This document shows, piece by piece, positions 1-7,993 of a stretch of 14,253 nt of DNA. Each line of letters begins with the position of its first letter. Positions within the stretch are counted from its first letter, which is position 1. The notes beneath the pieces were generated by a model that was not told the DNA's origin, did not search any database, and saw only the letters and a list, made by a program, of their open reading frames with translations. The DNA lies in contig JAAMXY010000266.1 of NCBI GenBank assembly GCA_019677205.1, positions 1 through 14,253 of the forward strand. The letters are read 5' to 3'. The position numbers and the translations under genes are program-made. Source of the stretch: Pinguiococcus pyrenoidosus (taxonomy: Eukaryota > Sar > Pinguiophyceae > Pinguiochrysidales > Pinguiochrysidaceae).

Positions 1-7
1 CCCCCCC
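1..7. other. Homopolymer C tract at the left edge
   Basis: The sequence begins with seven C and ends with seven G (14247-14253). Mirror-image G/C homopolymers at both edges are typical of where an assembly stops rather than of a biological element. The first gene may therefore be cut at its 5' side. Confidence 0.6.
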
Positions 8-24
8 AAGCGCAACGGCCGTCT

Positions 25-719
25 ATGTTTGCCCCCCTCGATGCAATTCCGCTCCCCGACTTTGACGTCAAGGTCGCCCTCTTGGTCGCGAGCGACCGAG
101 CCTCCGCCGGCGCCTACGACGACAAGAGCGGACCGGCGATGGCAGCTGCCCTGGCAGAAGTTAGCAGCAAGTATGTCGTTGTCCAGACGGACGTCATTCC
201 CGACGAGCCCGACCAGATTCAGGCGAAAATCAAGGAGGTGGCGGATGGCGGCGTAGCGGACCTCCTGCTCACTAGCGGAGGGACCGGCTTTGGACCGCGG
301 GATGTGAGTCGTGGCCTGCCCCAAGGACATGCTTTGCGAAAGCTGGCGCTAACTCAGTGAAACCTTGGCACACCCTTCCTTCCACGTAGCACACCCCAGA
401 AGCGGTGAAAGCATGCCTGGAGCGCGAGGCGCCTGGAGTTGCGATGGCTCTCCTTCTGCAAGGTAAGCAGCCCCAACCGGCGCCGACGGCATTCTAGCGA
501 AGGACCGCCCGACATCACTCTTTGTCCTCGGTCCTGAACGAAGGTCTGCAGCATACCCCTTTTGCCGTCATGTCTCGTCCAGTCGTGGGCACGCGGGGGC
601 GCACCTTCATCGCCACGCTTCCGGGAAGTCCAAAGGCAATCAAGGAGAACATCCATGCCTTGATTCCGCTCCTGCCCAAGATCGTACGCCTGCTGCGCGT
701 TGGTGTATGCGATCATTGA
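25..719 (+). CDS. Molybdopterin adenylyltransferase, MogA / Cnx1 G-domain type (5' end possibly truncated)
   Basis: Proposed exons are 25-303, 390-462 and 544-719, giving 175 aa. The family adenylates molybdopterin with ATP (releasing pyrophosphate) before molybdate insertion in molybdenum-cofactor synthesis. Exon 1 begins the fold with VALLVASDRASAGAYDDKSG and ends in the ligand-binding GGTGFGPRD. Exon 2 continues directly as HTPEAVKACLERE, the usual TPEA segment, and exon 3 gives TPFAVMSR and LPGSPKA. Splicing is GTGAGT...TAG (phase 0) and GTAAGC...AAG (phase 1), and the joins restore family motifs across both introns. Length matches a stand-alone bacterial MogA. The ATG at 25 has T at -3 and the frame stays open to base 1, so upstream coding sequence, for example the E domain of a plant-type Cnx1 E-G fusion, could lie outside the window. 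The gene ends right after the G domain, which fits either a free enzyme or an E-G order. It converges on the sulfate-activation gene. Confidence 0.88.
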
Positions 720-1023
720 GAGGAGCGCAGCCCCTGGAAAGAGACGAGTACGGCCCTTCGCAAGAGAAGATGCGATCGCGTTGCGGGGATCGAGGAGGCA
801 GAACATCGGAGCCTTCCCGCAAAGGGATTCTGGATTGAGAGATGCGCGGAAATTCCAGGGGGTGAAAGGGTGGGGGAGCAGCTTGTGTCCCCTCTCCGAA
901 TCGAGGATCTTATCAACAAGTGCCGAACATGAGGAAGCGTAGTTCGAGCAGTGGCATCTCGAGGGCGCAAGAGTGGTCACTGGTGCACAAGAAAGAGTCC
1001 ATGATTGCAAGGACCACACTGGA
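720..1023. other. Convergent intergenic spacer (304 bp)
   Basis: This stretch lies between the stop codons of the molybdopterin gene (+) and the sulfate-activation fusion (-). Open frames cross it on both strands, but none resembles a known protein or joins the neighbours with good splice sites. It presumably holds the two 3' UTRs and polyadenylation regions. I see no RNA gene or repeat. Confidence 0.6.
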
Positions 1024-3960
1024 TTAGCCTGATGTCGGGAACCAGAAACCAGCATCGCCGAGAGCATGATCTCCAACAAGCGCCTCCCACCTCGCGTGGG
1101 TCTCTTCCACCAGCCCGATCGCCTCCTCGGGCGTCGAGGGCTCTTCCGATGCCAAGGTGTTCTCCGGCTTCCCGTCGCTCGTCTTGTATCGCTTCAACCA
1201 CTGCTTGAGTCGGTTCAGAGTGCCCGGCTTCTCTACGTCTAGGTCATGAATGTCCCTTATCCTGCTCGACAGAGGATCCGATGCCCGGATGCAGATGATC
1301 TTCGAATCCGTCTCCCCCTCATCCAAAAGCGTCAGCGCCCCCAGGATCTTGCACGGCACCACGCTCCCCATGGGCAAGGGCCCCGTTCCGACCTCCATCA
1401 CATCCAGCGGGTCGTTGTCTCCCCCCGCACCGGTGGGGCCTGGCTCGTTCGGATCCTCCCACGTCTTCGGCAGCATGCCGTAGTTGAAGAACGGAGTGCC
1501 ATAGGTGTAGAAGCGCACGGAGCCGTCCTTGTTCATGTCCTGCTTGATCGGATTGCTCGGGAGACTCTTCTGCACCTCCATCTTCGCCGTGCTGAACATC
1601 GGAATCTCCGTCACCAGGTTCACGATGTTCTTCAGACTGGCGTCCGCATAGAGCTCCAGATCGTGCCAGGGGCTGACAGTCGTCGAGCCATCCTTGAGGT
1701 AGAGCGAGAACTCCTCCGTGCCGTACTGCTCCTGCGTGATGGTGTTCACGTCCACATCCGGCAGCGGCACCACTTTCGAGTACGGCGTCCAGCGCTTGGT
1801 CTCGATGTTCTGATAGTAGTCACACACGATATCCCATCCTTTCGGTACCATGAAGCCGGGGGGGACACACTCCCGGTTGTCGACCATGGCCTGCGTGAAG
1901 GCGCCTTCGCACCACCGCGCCCCGTTGCGAGCAAGCGCGCGCATGGTGGACCCGGAGATGCTGATGAAGTCGTCAGGTCGCGTCGGGTCCGGGAGGCCCA
2001 TCGTTTGCGTGGTGCGGTCGTACTTGACCTTCTGGAAGGACAGCAGACCGAGTCCGTTCATGCCCGGCGACATCTGGAGGACGTAGCGGCCATGGTCGCC
2101 GTCGTACAGATCGTCATCCGGACTCGCCTCGGCCAGTTCGGAGCCTTTCATTCCTGCCGGGTCCCGGCCGACGACGAAATACGACGCTCCTCCATTGCGG
2201 CGGCTCTTCGCATGGAACTGCACCTCCGTGGGGCCGGCGTAGATCATCGGCGAGGGCCAGATCGCCATGACGGTCCAGGAGCTGTCCAGCTCCCCCGCTT
2301 CGATGACGGCCTCGTGCTGCTTGACGCGGACGTCAAGGGGAACATCGTCGCTCTTCGTCCATCCGCCGAGGGGCGACAGCCAAAGCACGGGATTCTTATA
2401 CCCCTTCGCCAGCAGCTGCTCCCGGCCATTCTTCATCAGGTACGCGTGGCCGGCGTGCGTCGGGTTCCGCGTCTGGAAGGCGTAGATCACATCTGCGCCC
2501 ATGCTCGCAAACTTCTCCATCAGCTCGCGCTGCGTCAGGCGATACTTGTCGAGGCCGTCCCCGTAGGTGATGCGGCCGAGCAGCTCGACCTCTCCTCCGA
2601 TGAGCCAATCGCCGCCGCCGTAGATGTGGCTGATGTAGGGGTGTCCCTTGTCAATGACGCCAAAGCAGCGGGTGACGATCTCCTCCTTGCGGTTCTCGTA
2701 GATCTCAAAGTTCCTCAGGATCGCGACCGTCTTGCCATTCTTCGTCGAGAGCGCCACGTCGGTCTTCCCGCTGGACTCGATCATGTCCTTCGAATAGTCC
2801 GTGATCGGCAGCACGATGGGCACCGACATGCTGACGCGGTCGCGTGGCGGAACCTCCGTGAAGCTCGAGAAGGAGGTCTCGACCTCGTTGAGACCAACGT
2901 TGCCAGTGGTGTTGGCCGGGTCGATCAAGATGGAGTTGAAGTGGAGGGTTTGGAGCAGCGTGCCTTCGCGCATGAAGCCCTTGAGCGGCGCGGCCCAGCC
3001 CTCCCCGACGGTCTGGAGCCAGTTGAGGTCAATGTCTGTCAGGAGCACCTTCGGGAGCGTCTCCGCCTCGAGTTGACGAGCCCTCAGCTGCTCTTGAGGC
3101 ACGATCAGATCGACAATCTCCCCGCCATCCGGCGACGGAAGGCCCTTGATCGGCGGCTGGCCACCCTCCAGCACGCCCTCCTTCTGCAGGAGTCGCAGCA
3201 GAACGTTCACGCTCTCTTCGATGGTCATCTCGTAGTTCTTCAGGTCCAGCTCGGGGTCAATCGGCGGCTCGTATGGCGCGTCGACGCCGGTGAAGCCCTT
3301 GATCTCGCCGGCGTCCACCTTCGCGTAGAGCCCTTTCGGGTCGCGGTCTTGCACCACGCTGAGCGGCACATCCATGAAGACCTCCATGAACTTGAGGCCC
3401 TGCTCCTCGTGGCGCTTGCGCACTTCGTCGCGGTCCTTACGGAAAGGGCTCACCAGGCCGACCAGCGTGATGCAGCCACTGTCCGCAAAGAGCGCCGCCA
3501 GCTCCCCTACCCGCCGCACCGACTCCGCTCGGTCCGCGTCGCTGAAGCCAAGGTCTCGGTTCAGGCCCGTGCGAATGTTGTCGCCGTCGAGGCGATACAC
3601 ATGCTTGCCATACTCAAGGACCAGCTTCTCCTCCAGCGCCGCGGCAATGGTGCTCTTGCCCGACCCCGAGAGGCCGGTCATCCACAGCGTGATGCCTTTC
3701 TGGCCGAGGGCCTGGTACCGCAGCGGACGAGGCAGGTGGCACTTCTCCTGGGAGCCGCCTTCCCCCGCCTCCGCACACTCGATGATGTGCGGCGGCGACG
3801 CAGCAAGCTGCTGCTGGCGATAGGTTCCGATGTCGAAATCCTCCATCCCGCATTCCGGAATCCCGTTCTCCGTGCGGCTCAGCACGTACAAAATGGCCAG
3901 CAGCAGCGTGACTCCAATGCAGTACGGCATGCGCCTCTTCACGAGCTGGTTCTCGTCCAT
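1024..3960 (-). CDS. PAPSS: Membrane-anchored trifunctional sulfate-activation enzyme: APS kinase - ATP sulfurylase - inorganic pyrophosphatase
   Basis: A single exon encodes about 978 aa. Residues 12-28 are a hydrophobic segment preceded by VKRR and followed by an acidic stretch, as in a signal anchor. APS kinase (about 87-265) has the P-loop GLSGSGKST (about 96-104), DGDNIRTGLNRDLGFS, and KGFTGVDAPYE. ATP sulfurylase (about 281-720) has the nucleotide-binding QTRNPTHAGH (about 495), SPMIYAGPTEVQFHAKSR and GRDPAGM (about 597). A eukaryotic-type family I pyrophosphatase (about 750-960) has EIPMFSTAKMEV, NYGMLPKTWEDP, GDNDPLDVMEVG, LLDEGETDSKI and DGKPEN. ATP sulfurylase makes APS and PPi, the kinase makes PAPS, and the pyrophosphatase removes PPi and pulls the unfavourable first step forward. 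All key motifs are present, so all three activities are expected. As I recall, such triple fusions are reported in stramenopiles. The membrane anchor implies a plastid, ER or Golgi association rather than free cytosol. It is divergent from the metalloprotease. Confidence 0.95.
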   Translation of the reverse strand: MDENQLVKRRMPYCIGVTLLLAILYVLSRTENGIPECGMEDFDIGTYRQQQLAASPPHIIECAEAGEGGSQEKCHLPRPLRYQALGQKGITLWMTGLSGSGKSTIAAALEEKLVLEYGKHVYRLDGDNIRTGLNRDLGFSDADRAESVRRVGELAALFADSGCITLVGLVSPFRKDRDEVRKRHEEQGLKFMEVFMDVPLSVVQDRDPKGLYAKVDAGEIKGFTGVDAPYEPPIDPELDLKNYEMTIEESVNVLLRLLQKEGVLEGGQPPIKGLPSPDGGEIVDLIVPQEQLRARQLEAETLPKVLLTDIDLNWLQTVGEGWAAPLKGFMREGTLLQTLHFNSILIDPANTTGNVGLNEVETSFSSFTEVPPRDRVSMSVPIVLPITDYSKDMIESSGKTDVALSTKNGKTVAILRNFEIYENRKEEIVTRCFGVIDKGHPYISHIYGGGDWLIGGEVELLGRITYGDGLDKYRLTQRELMEKFASMGADVIYAFQTRNPTHAGHAYLMKNGREQLLAKGYKNPVLWLSPLGGWTKSDDVPLDVRVKQHEAVIEAGELDSSWTVMAIWPSPMIYAGPTEVQFHAKSRRNGGASYFVVGRDPAGMKGSELAEASPDDDLYDGDHGRYVLQMSPGMNGLGLLSFQKVKYDRTTQTMGLPDPTRPDDFISISGSTMRALARNGARWCEGAFTQAMVDNRECVPPGFMVPKGWDIVCDYYQNIETKRWTPYSKVVPLPDVDVNTITQEQYGTEEFSLYLKDGSTTVSPWHDLELYADASLKNIVNLVTEIPMFSTAKMEVQKSLPSNPIKQDMNKDGSVRFYTYGTPFFNYGMLPKTWEDPNEPGPTGAGGDNDPLDVMEVGTGPLPMGSVVPCKILGALTLLDEGETDSKIICIRASDPLSSRIRDIHDLDVEKPGTLNRLKQWLKRYKTSDGKPENTLASEEPSTPEEAIGLVEETHARWEALVGDHALGDAGFWFPTSG

Positions 3961-4811
3961 CGAGGACTCGCGGACCTACCAATTCCGGGTGAGAGACCAC
4001 CAAGACAAACACGTGCGAAAGATACTTGCGGGCCGACTCCGGAGAGGCAGGCGCGCCGTACCTGCGCCAAGAACGCCTCTCCCTCTCCCCCCTTGCCGTT
4101 TGCACCGCTATCTGCCTCATGCTCGGAGGTGGCCACCGGTTGGTAGGTGAAGCGAGTCATCTTCCACGCAACAAGACGAAAACAAATTGGATTCCGCCGC
4201 CGTGCGACACGGGAGAGCGGCCTGGACGCGCTGGCGCTGCGTGCCAAGCTCCACCTGCGCACGTGCGTCCGTCTCGCAGAGAGCCTCCGCACAGTGCGGA
4301 ACGACTATCCAGATCTGTGCGCGGCAAATGCGCAGCTGTGGCGTCGAAGAGGCAAACCCAAACCAAACGAAAGAAGGGTTTCGGACAGACACAGCAGGGT
4401 GTAACTATTGTGATAGGGATGGGACGAAAGATATATCCGGATACGGTTGGGATTGTTAATCCGGCAGCGACTTCCGCTTCGAGCACGATGCACCCCAGGT
4501 CCCATTGCTGGGTGAAGGTGGTCCGTCGGTGGGGATGCTTCACTTTTACTCAAGGTGAGCCTCCTAATTGGTGCAGAAAATTGAGATCGCACCATGATTG
4601 GCAAAGAGGAAATTTGCGCTCGGCCAGCCACATCCATTGGCCCCTGTTGTTTTGACCACTTCCAACGCTCTGAATGAAGGCTCTTGGCGCCAAAACGAAG
4701 CGTCGCTGGGACGAAAGTGGACGCGGAGTGCCTCCGAAGACCGGCGATCCGCGCTTCCCTGGTCGCTGGTGGCGTTTGCGCAGTTTTCTTCGCGGAAGTG
4801 GGTCTTCGAGC
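3961..4811. promoter_or_regulatory. Head-to-head intergenic region between sulfate-activation and metalloprotease genes
   Basis: These 851 bp separate two divergent start codons. No convincing gene is seen; a long minus-strand open frame here lacks recognisable motifs. The part around 4380-4660 is poorer in GC than the flanking genes. A G-box-like CACGTG lies at 4010-4015, about 50 bp upstream of the sulfate-activation start, and CCAAT lies at 3979-3983. Reverse CCAAT boxes (ATTGG) lie at 4186-4190, 4568-4572, 4597-4601 and 4636-4640. The region should contain both promoters and 5' UTRs. An ATG at 4674 is in frame with the metalloprotease exon 1 but has a poor context. Confidence 0.55.
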
Positions 4812-7800
4812 ATGGCGTCCGAGGACATCTCCGAGGAGAGGTCTCTGCTGGGAACGGAGCCCGACCCTTATGGCGCTGAGCCATCTTTGGCAGAACCGTC
4901 GCCGTCGCGCTACACGGTGCGCCAGAGACTGCAGGTGAAGGATCTTCTGTAGGACTGGAGAAGCGGATCCCGTGGGCGCCAGCAGATCTGCGACGGCCAG
5001 CACGCGGTGTTTGGTGGAGCGGCGGCGGCTTGGAAGGCACTGCAGCATCTGCGTCTTGTTTTTTGGCGTACTTTGCACGAGCGGCTTGGCGGGCACTGAC
5101 GCTTCTTGCTGCGCTTGCGCCTTGCAGGCCTTGGATGTCGAGGGGCAGTCAAGACGGATCTTCTCCGATGTGTCCGGGCGGGCGAGGCGGCTCAAGCTGG
5201 ACCAGTGCCTCCAGGGCTGCGCTGCCGTCGCGCTGTTGGTCTGTCTGATCGTCATCTCCAGCCTTCTCGGCGAGAGCATCGGCATCCTGAAGCGCATCGA
5301 AGAGCAAACGAAGTATCTCCCACGGAGCGCGCTGGACGAGAATGTGGCATTCGTTGTGCAGAGCGCGCAGGATCCCGTTGGCGACCAGCTTAGTTTTGTC
5401 CTCACCAGCCCTGCCGACGACGCGCTGCTGCTCATGGAGATCCCCGTGCTGGACCTGGAGCAGCCTCTGGAAGCGGAGCAGCCACTCTACCTCTTCTCCG
5501 CCATCTTCGACTACGGCTCCTTCTTCGATGGAGCCAACCAAGCTTCGGCGCTGCTGCACATGCCCGCGGAGAACACCGAGGACACCCTGTTCGCCTTCCA
5601 GTTGTCTCCCGACAAGGCCTTTGTAGACGTAGTGCGAGTTCCCACCAACGTCCGCTCGGGGACGTTATGGAGCGAGGCGGCGGTAGAGATGTCCGCGTGG
5701 CCGGGCTATGTCACCTCCTTGCCAATTCTCGACATCGGGCTTCGGGACGGAACCTTCTTGGCGACGGTCGAGGCCACGGAGCTCGTCCTGCACGGCTTCT
5801 ACATCACAGACGTGGATGCGGAGCTGCTGTACGCGTACCATGTCGACTTGGGGAGGGTCATGTCCTACCCGCGAAACGCGAACTGCGTGGTGGAGTACGT
5901 GTTCGCGGAGACCCCGTACTATCCGCAGTATGCGCTCTCCCTCTTCTTCTCCGTCACGCGCCTAGAGAGCAGCGCCGAGCTGGCACCCGCTCGACTGTGG
6001 GATAAGCGTGTAGGCTACTTCACCACTGGCTTCTACCAGATAGGGGACTTGCGAACGGGAGACGACCAGGGCCACGCCAGCGATCACATCGACCGCAGCG
6101 TCCAGATTATCAACCGGCGCGATATGCGCCGGCCCCTTATCTACCACATCGACCCCAGCGTGCCACCCCAATGGCGCGCGGCGCTCTGCAGGGGAGTCGA
6201 AGCCTGGAATGTTGCCTTTGATCAGGTCGCTGCCGTGAAGGACGCCCTCGGAGGCAAGAAAGCAGTGCGTTGCCTGACGCCCAGCGACGCCGAGTTCCCT
6301 GAGGACTACAGTGCGGGCGACTCCCGGTTCTCATCAATTTCGTGGGCCGTCGACTTGGATGAGACGTATGCGCTGGGCCCAGCGACGGTGGATCCGAGGA
6401 ACGGGAAGATCGTGAGCAGCAACATCGTCTTCACCAATGGGTGGTTGAAAGCCTGGTTGGAAACGATCGAGCAAGAGACGGGCGTGTCGAGTGGAAGGCG
6501 GACCCAAGGTGTAGAGCCGAGGCTGTCGAGCGCGCGGAGTAGAGCGGAGCAAGCGCGGAGGCTCGTGAGCAGGAATGCCTCCAATCCTTCGTCACGAAAG
6601 CCCGCGGCGGACCCACGAGGCACGCCGTTCTTCGAGAAGCTCCAGGCACGACATGGACGGAGGCATCAGCTTCATGGGCTGCAAGGAGGATGCGCGGAAG
6701 CGCTTTCGGAGCACAGGATGAGCGTCCTGGATCACTTTCACCACTCAACCGGCCAGAGACGCCTCCAAGACGACGGAAGCGATCCCTTCCAGCAGGTCTT
6801 GGAGGCGGGGCTCACCGACGTCGTGATGCATGAAGTCGGCCACACCCTCGGGCTGAGACACAACTTCAAGGGAAGCGCGCAGCGAACGAAGGAGCAGCTG
6901 AAGGATAAGGACCACGTCCACGAGCACGGCCTCACCAGCAGCGTCATGGACTACCTGCCGCTCAACTTCTGGTCCGAAGACTTCGCGGAGCCGTTTCCCC
7001 CGGATGCTCCTTTGTTCACTCCCGTCATTGGCGAGTATGACATGTGGGCCATAAAGTTCGGCTACGAGAACGACTCACAGTACCAAGAGGTCTTCGAGGC
7101 GGAGCACCCGTTCGCCACCGACGAGGACGAGCCTCGCTCAGCTGGCATGGACATAGAAACGAGCGTTTTTGACCTGAGCTCGGATCCAATCGCGTACTAC
7201 GAGGACCAACTGAAGTTCGCTAGATTGCTGAAAGCAGACGCGGCGCAGCGTGGGGTCCTCGCGGGGGAGTATCACACCCGGATCGAAGCTCTGCTGAAGA
7301 AGGTGCAGCGGACGATGCTCAGCTCGTGTGCATACATGGCAAAGGCAATTGGTGGATACGTCATCGGGAAGACCCGAAAGGCGCAGGATCAGACCAATGG
7401 CGCGCCGACTCCGGTTCGACGAACGGAGCAGTCGACGCAGGACCGCGCCCTGTCCAACATTCTGGATGTTCTGCTTGGTGCCGAGGACAGCGACCAGACC
7501 GCGTATTCCGGCTCCGACACGGACGTGGCGGTCGCTGTTGAGCCAAATGACTGCCCCAACGTAGTTGAGGGTTACTGCTACGGCGTGATCCCGGTGGATC
7601 CCTTTGCTCTCGTGGACGACAGAAATAGACAGATTTTGGATGTCCTGTTGGGGAGAGACAGGCTTGAGCGGATCCGCGCGCAACATGAAGCCTACGGAGG
7701 GTCGAGCGTGGCGGATTTCCTGACGACGGTTGCGTCAAAGCTGGTGTCTGGGAAGGCGAGCAACTTCACCGAGATCGGTGACTACACAGCAAGTCTGCTC

Positions 7801-7956
7801 ATCGCTTTGGCAGATCGCACGGACCCAAAGGTCTCGGCAACGGTTGCCAATGCCGCTTTCGCCGCTCTTCAGGGAATTGATTGTGGTGATGAGAACGATA
7901 GGAACTTGATCTGCCTCCGCATCGAGAGATGGCTGAAGGGGTCCAAGTACAACTAG
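4812..7956 (+). CDS. Type II membrane zinc metalloprotease (met-zincin, HEVGHTLGLRH; DUF5117/DUF4953-like)
   Basis: Proposed exons are 4812-4934 and 5128-7956 (983 aa), joined in phase 0 over a GTGAAG...GCAG intron. The ATG at 4812 has A at -3 and G at +4. It is preferred over the GTG at 4972, which merely opens the frame inside the intron. The short cytosolic tail contains EERSLL (residues 8-13), an acidic dileucine sorting motif, and a membrane span follows at about 71-88. The ectodomain contains FYQIGDLRTGDDQGH, PLIYHIDPSVPPQWR and GPATVDPRNGKI, then the zinc site HEVGHTLGLRHNF (609-621; three His ligands plus catalytic Glu) and the Met-turn SVMDYLP. This order matches the family of large zinc-dependent metalloproteases common in bacteria and found in some protists. 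A roughly 100-residue Arg/Ser-rich stretch (about 492-596) just before the zinc site looks unlike the family and may include an unrecognised intron or frameshift. Substrate unknown; lumenal or endolysosomal proteolysis is an inference. Confidence 0.88.
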
Positions 7957-7993
7957 TGAGAGGTCAGACAGCATAAAGTAGCGATGGCAAAAG
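7957..7993. other. Very short convergent spacer (37 bp)
   Basis: Only 37 bp separate the stop codons of the metalloprotease (+) and the P-loop kinase (-). The 3' UTRs of these two genes must therefore overlap each other or run into the opposite coding region. This indicates a compact genome and possible antisense overlap of the transcripts. Confidence 0.8.

Noticed and set aside
354-1079. A 241-codon minus-strand open frame over the molybdopterin gene exons and convergent spacer
   Set aside because: It is antisense to exons 2 and 3 of the molybdopterin gene and overlaps the end of the sulfate-activation gene; no family features are present.
1246-4146. A 966-codon plus-strand open frame fully antisense to the sulfate-activation gene
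   Set aside because: It mirrors the real gene's codon structure in GC-rich DNA and has His/Arg/Leu-rich composition without any domain; the minus strand has three complete enzyme domains.
4400-4500. Possible tRNA or structured RNA around ATCCGGAT and TTAATCCGGC
   Set aside because: There is no cloverleaf, T-loop consensus or matched acceptor stem; the short palindrome is not enough.
4972-5127. GTG start at 4972 for the metalloprotease
   Set aside because: A GTG start is unlikely in a nuclear gene. The segment reads as an intron ending CTTGCAG, and an ATG exon with a good donor and matching phase lies just upstream.
4305-5435. A 376-codon minus-strand open frame across the divergent promoter and metalloprotease exon 1
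   Set aside because: There is no recognisable motif, its composition is Ser/Arg-rich, and it overlaps the better supported exon 1 and intron on the plus strand.
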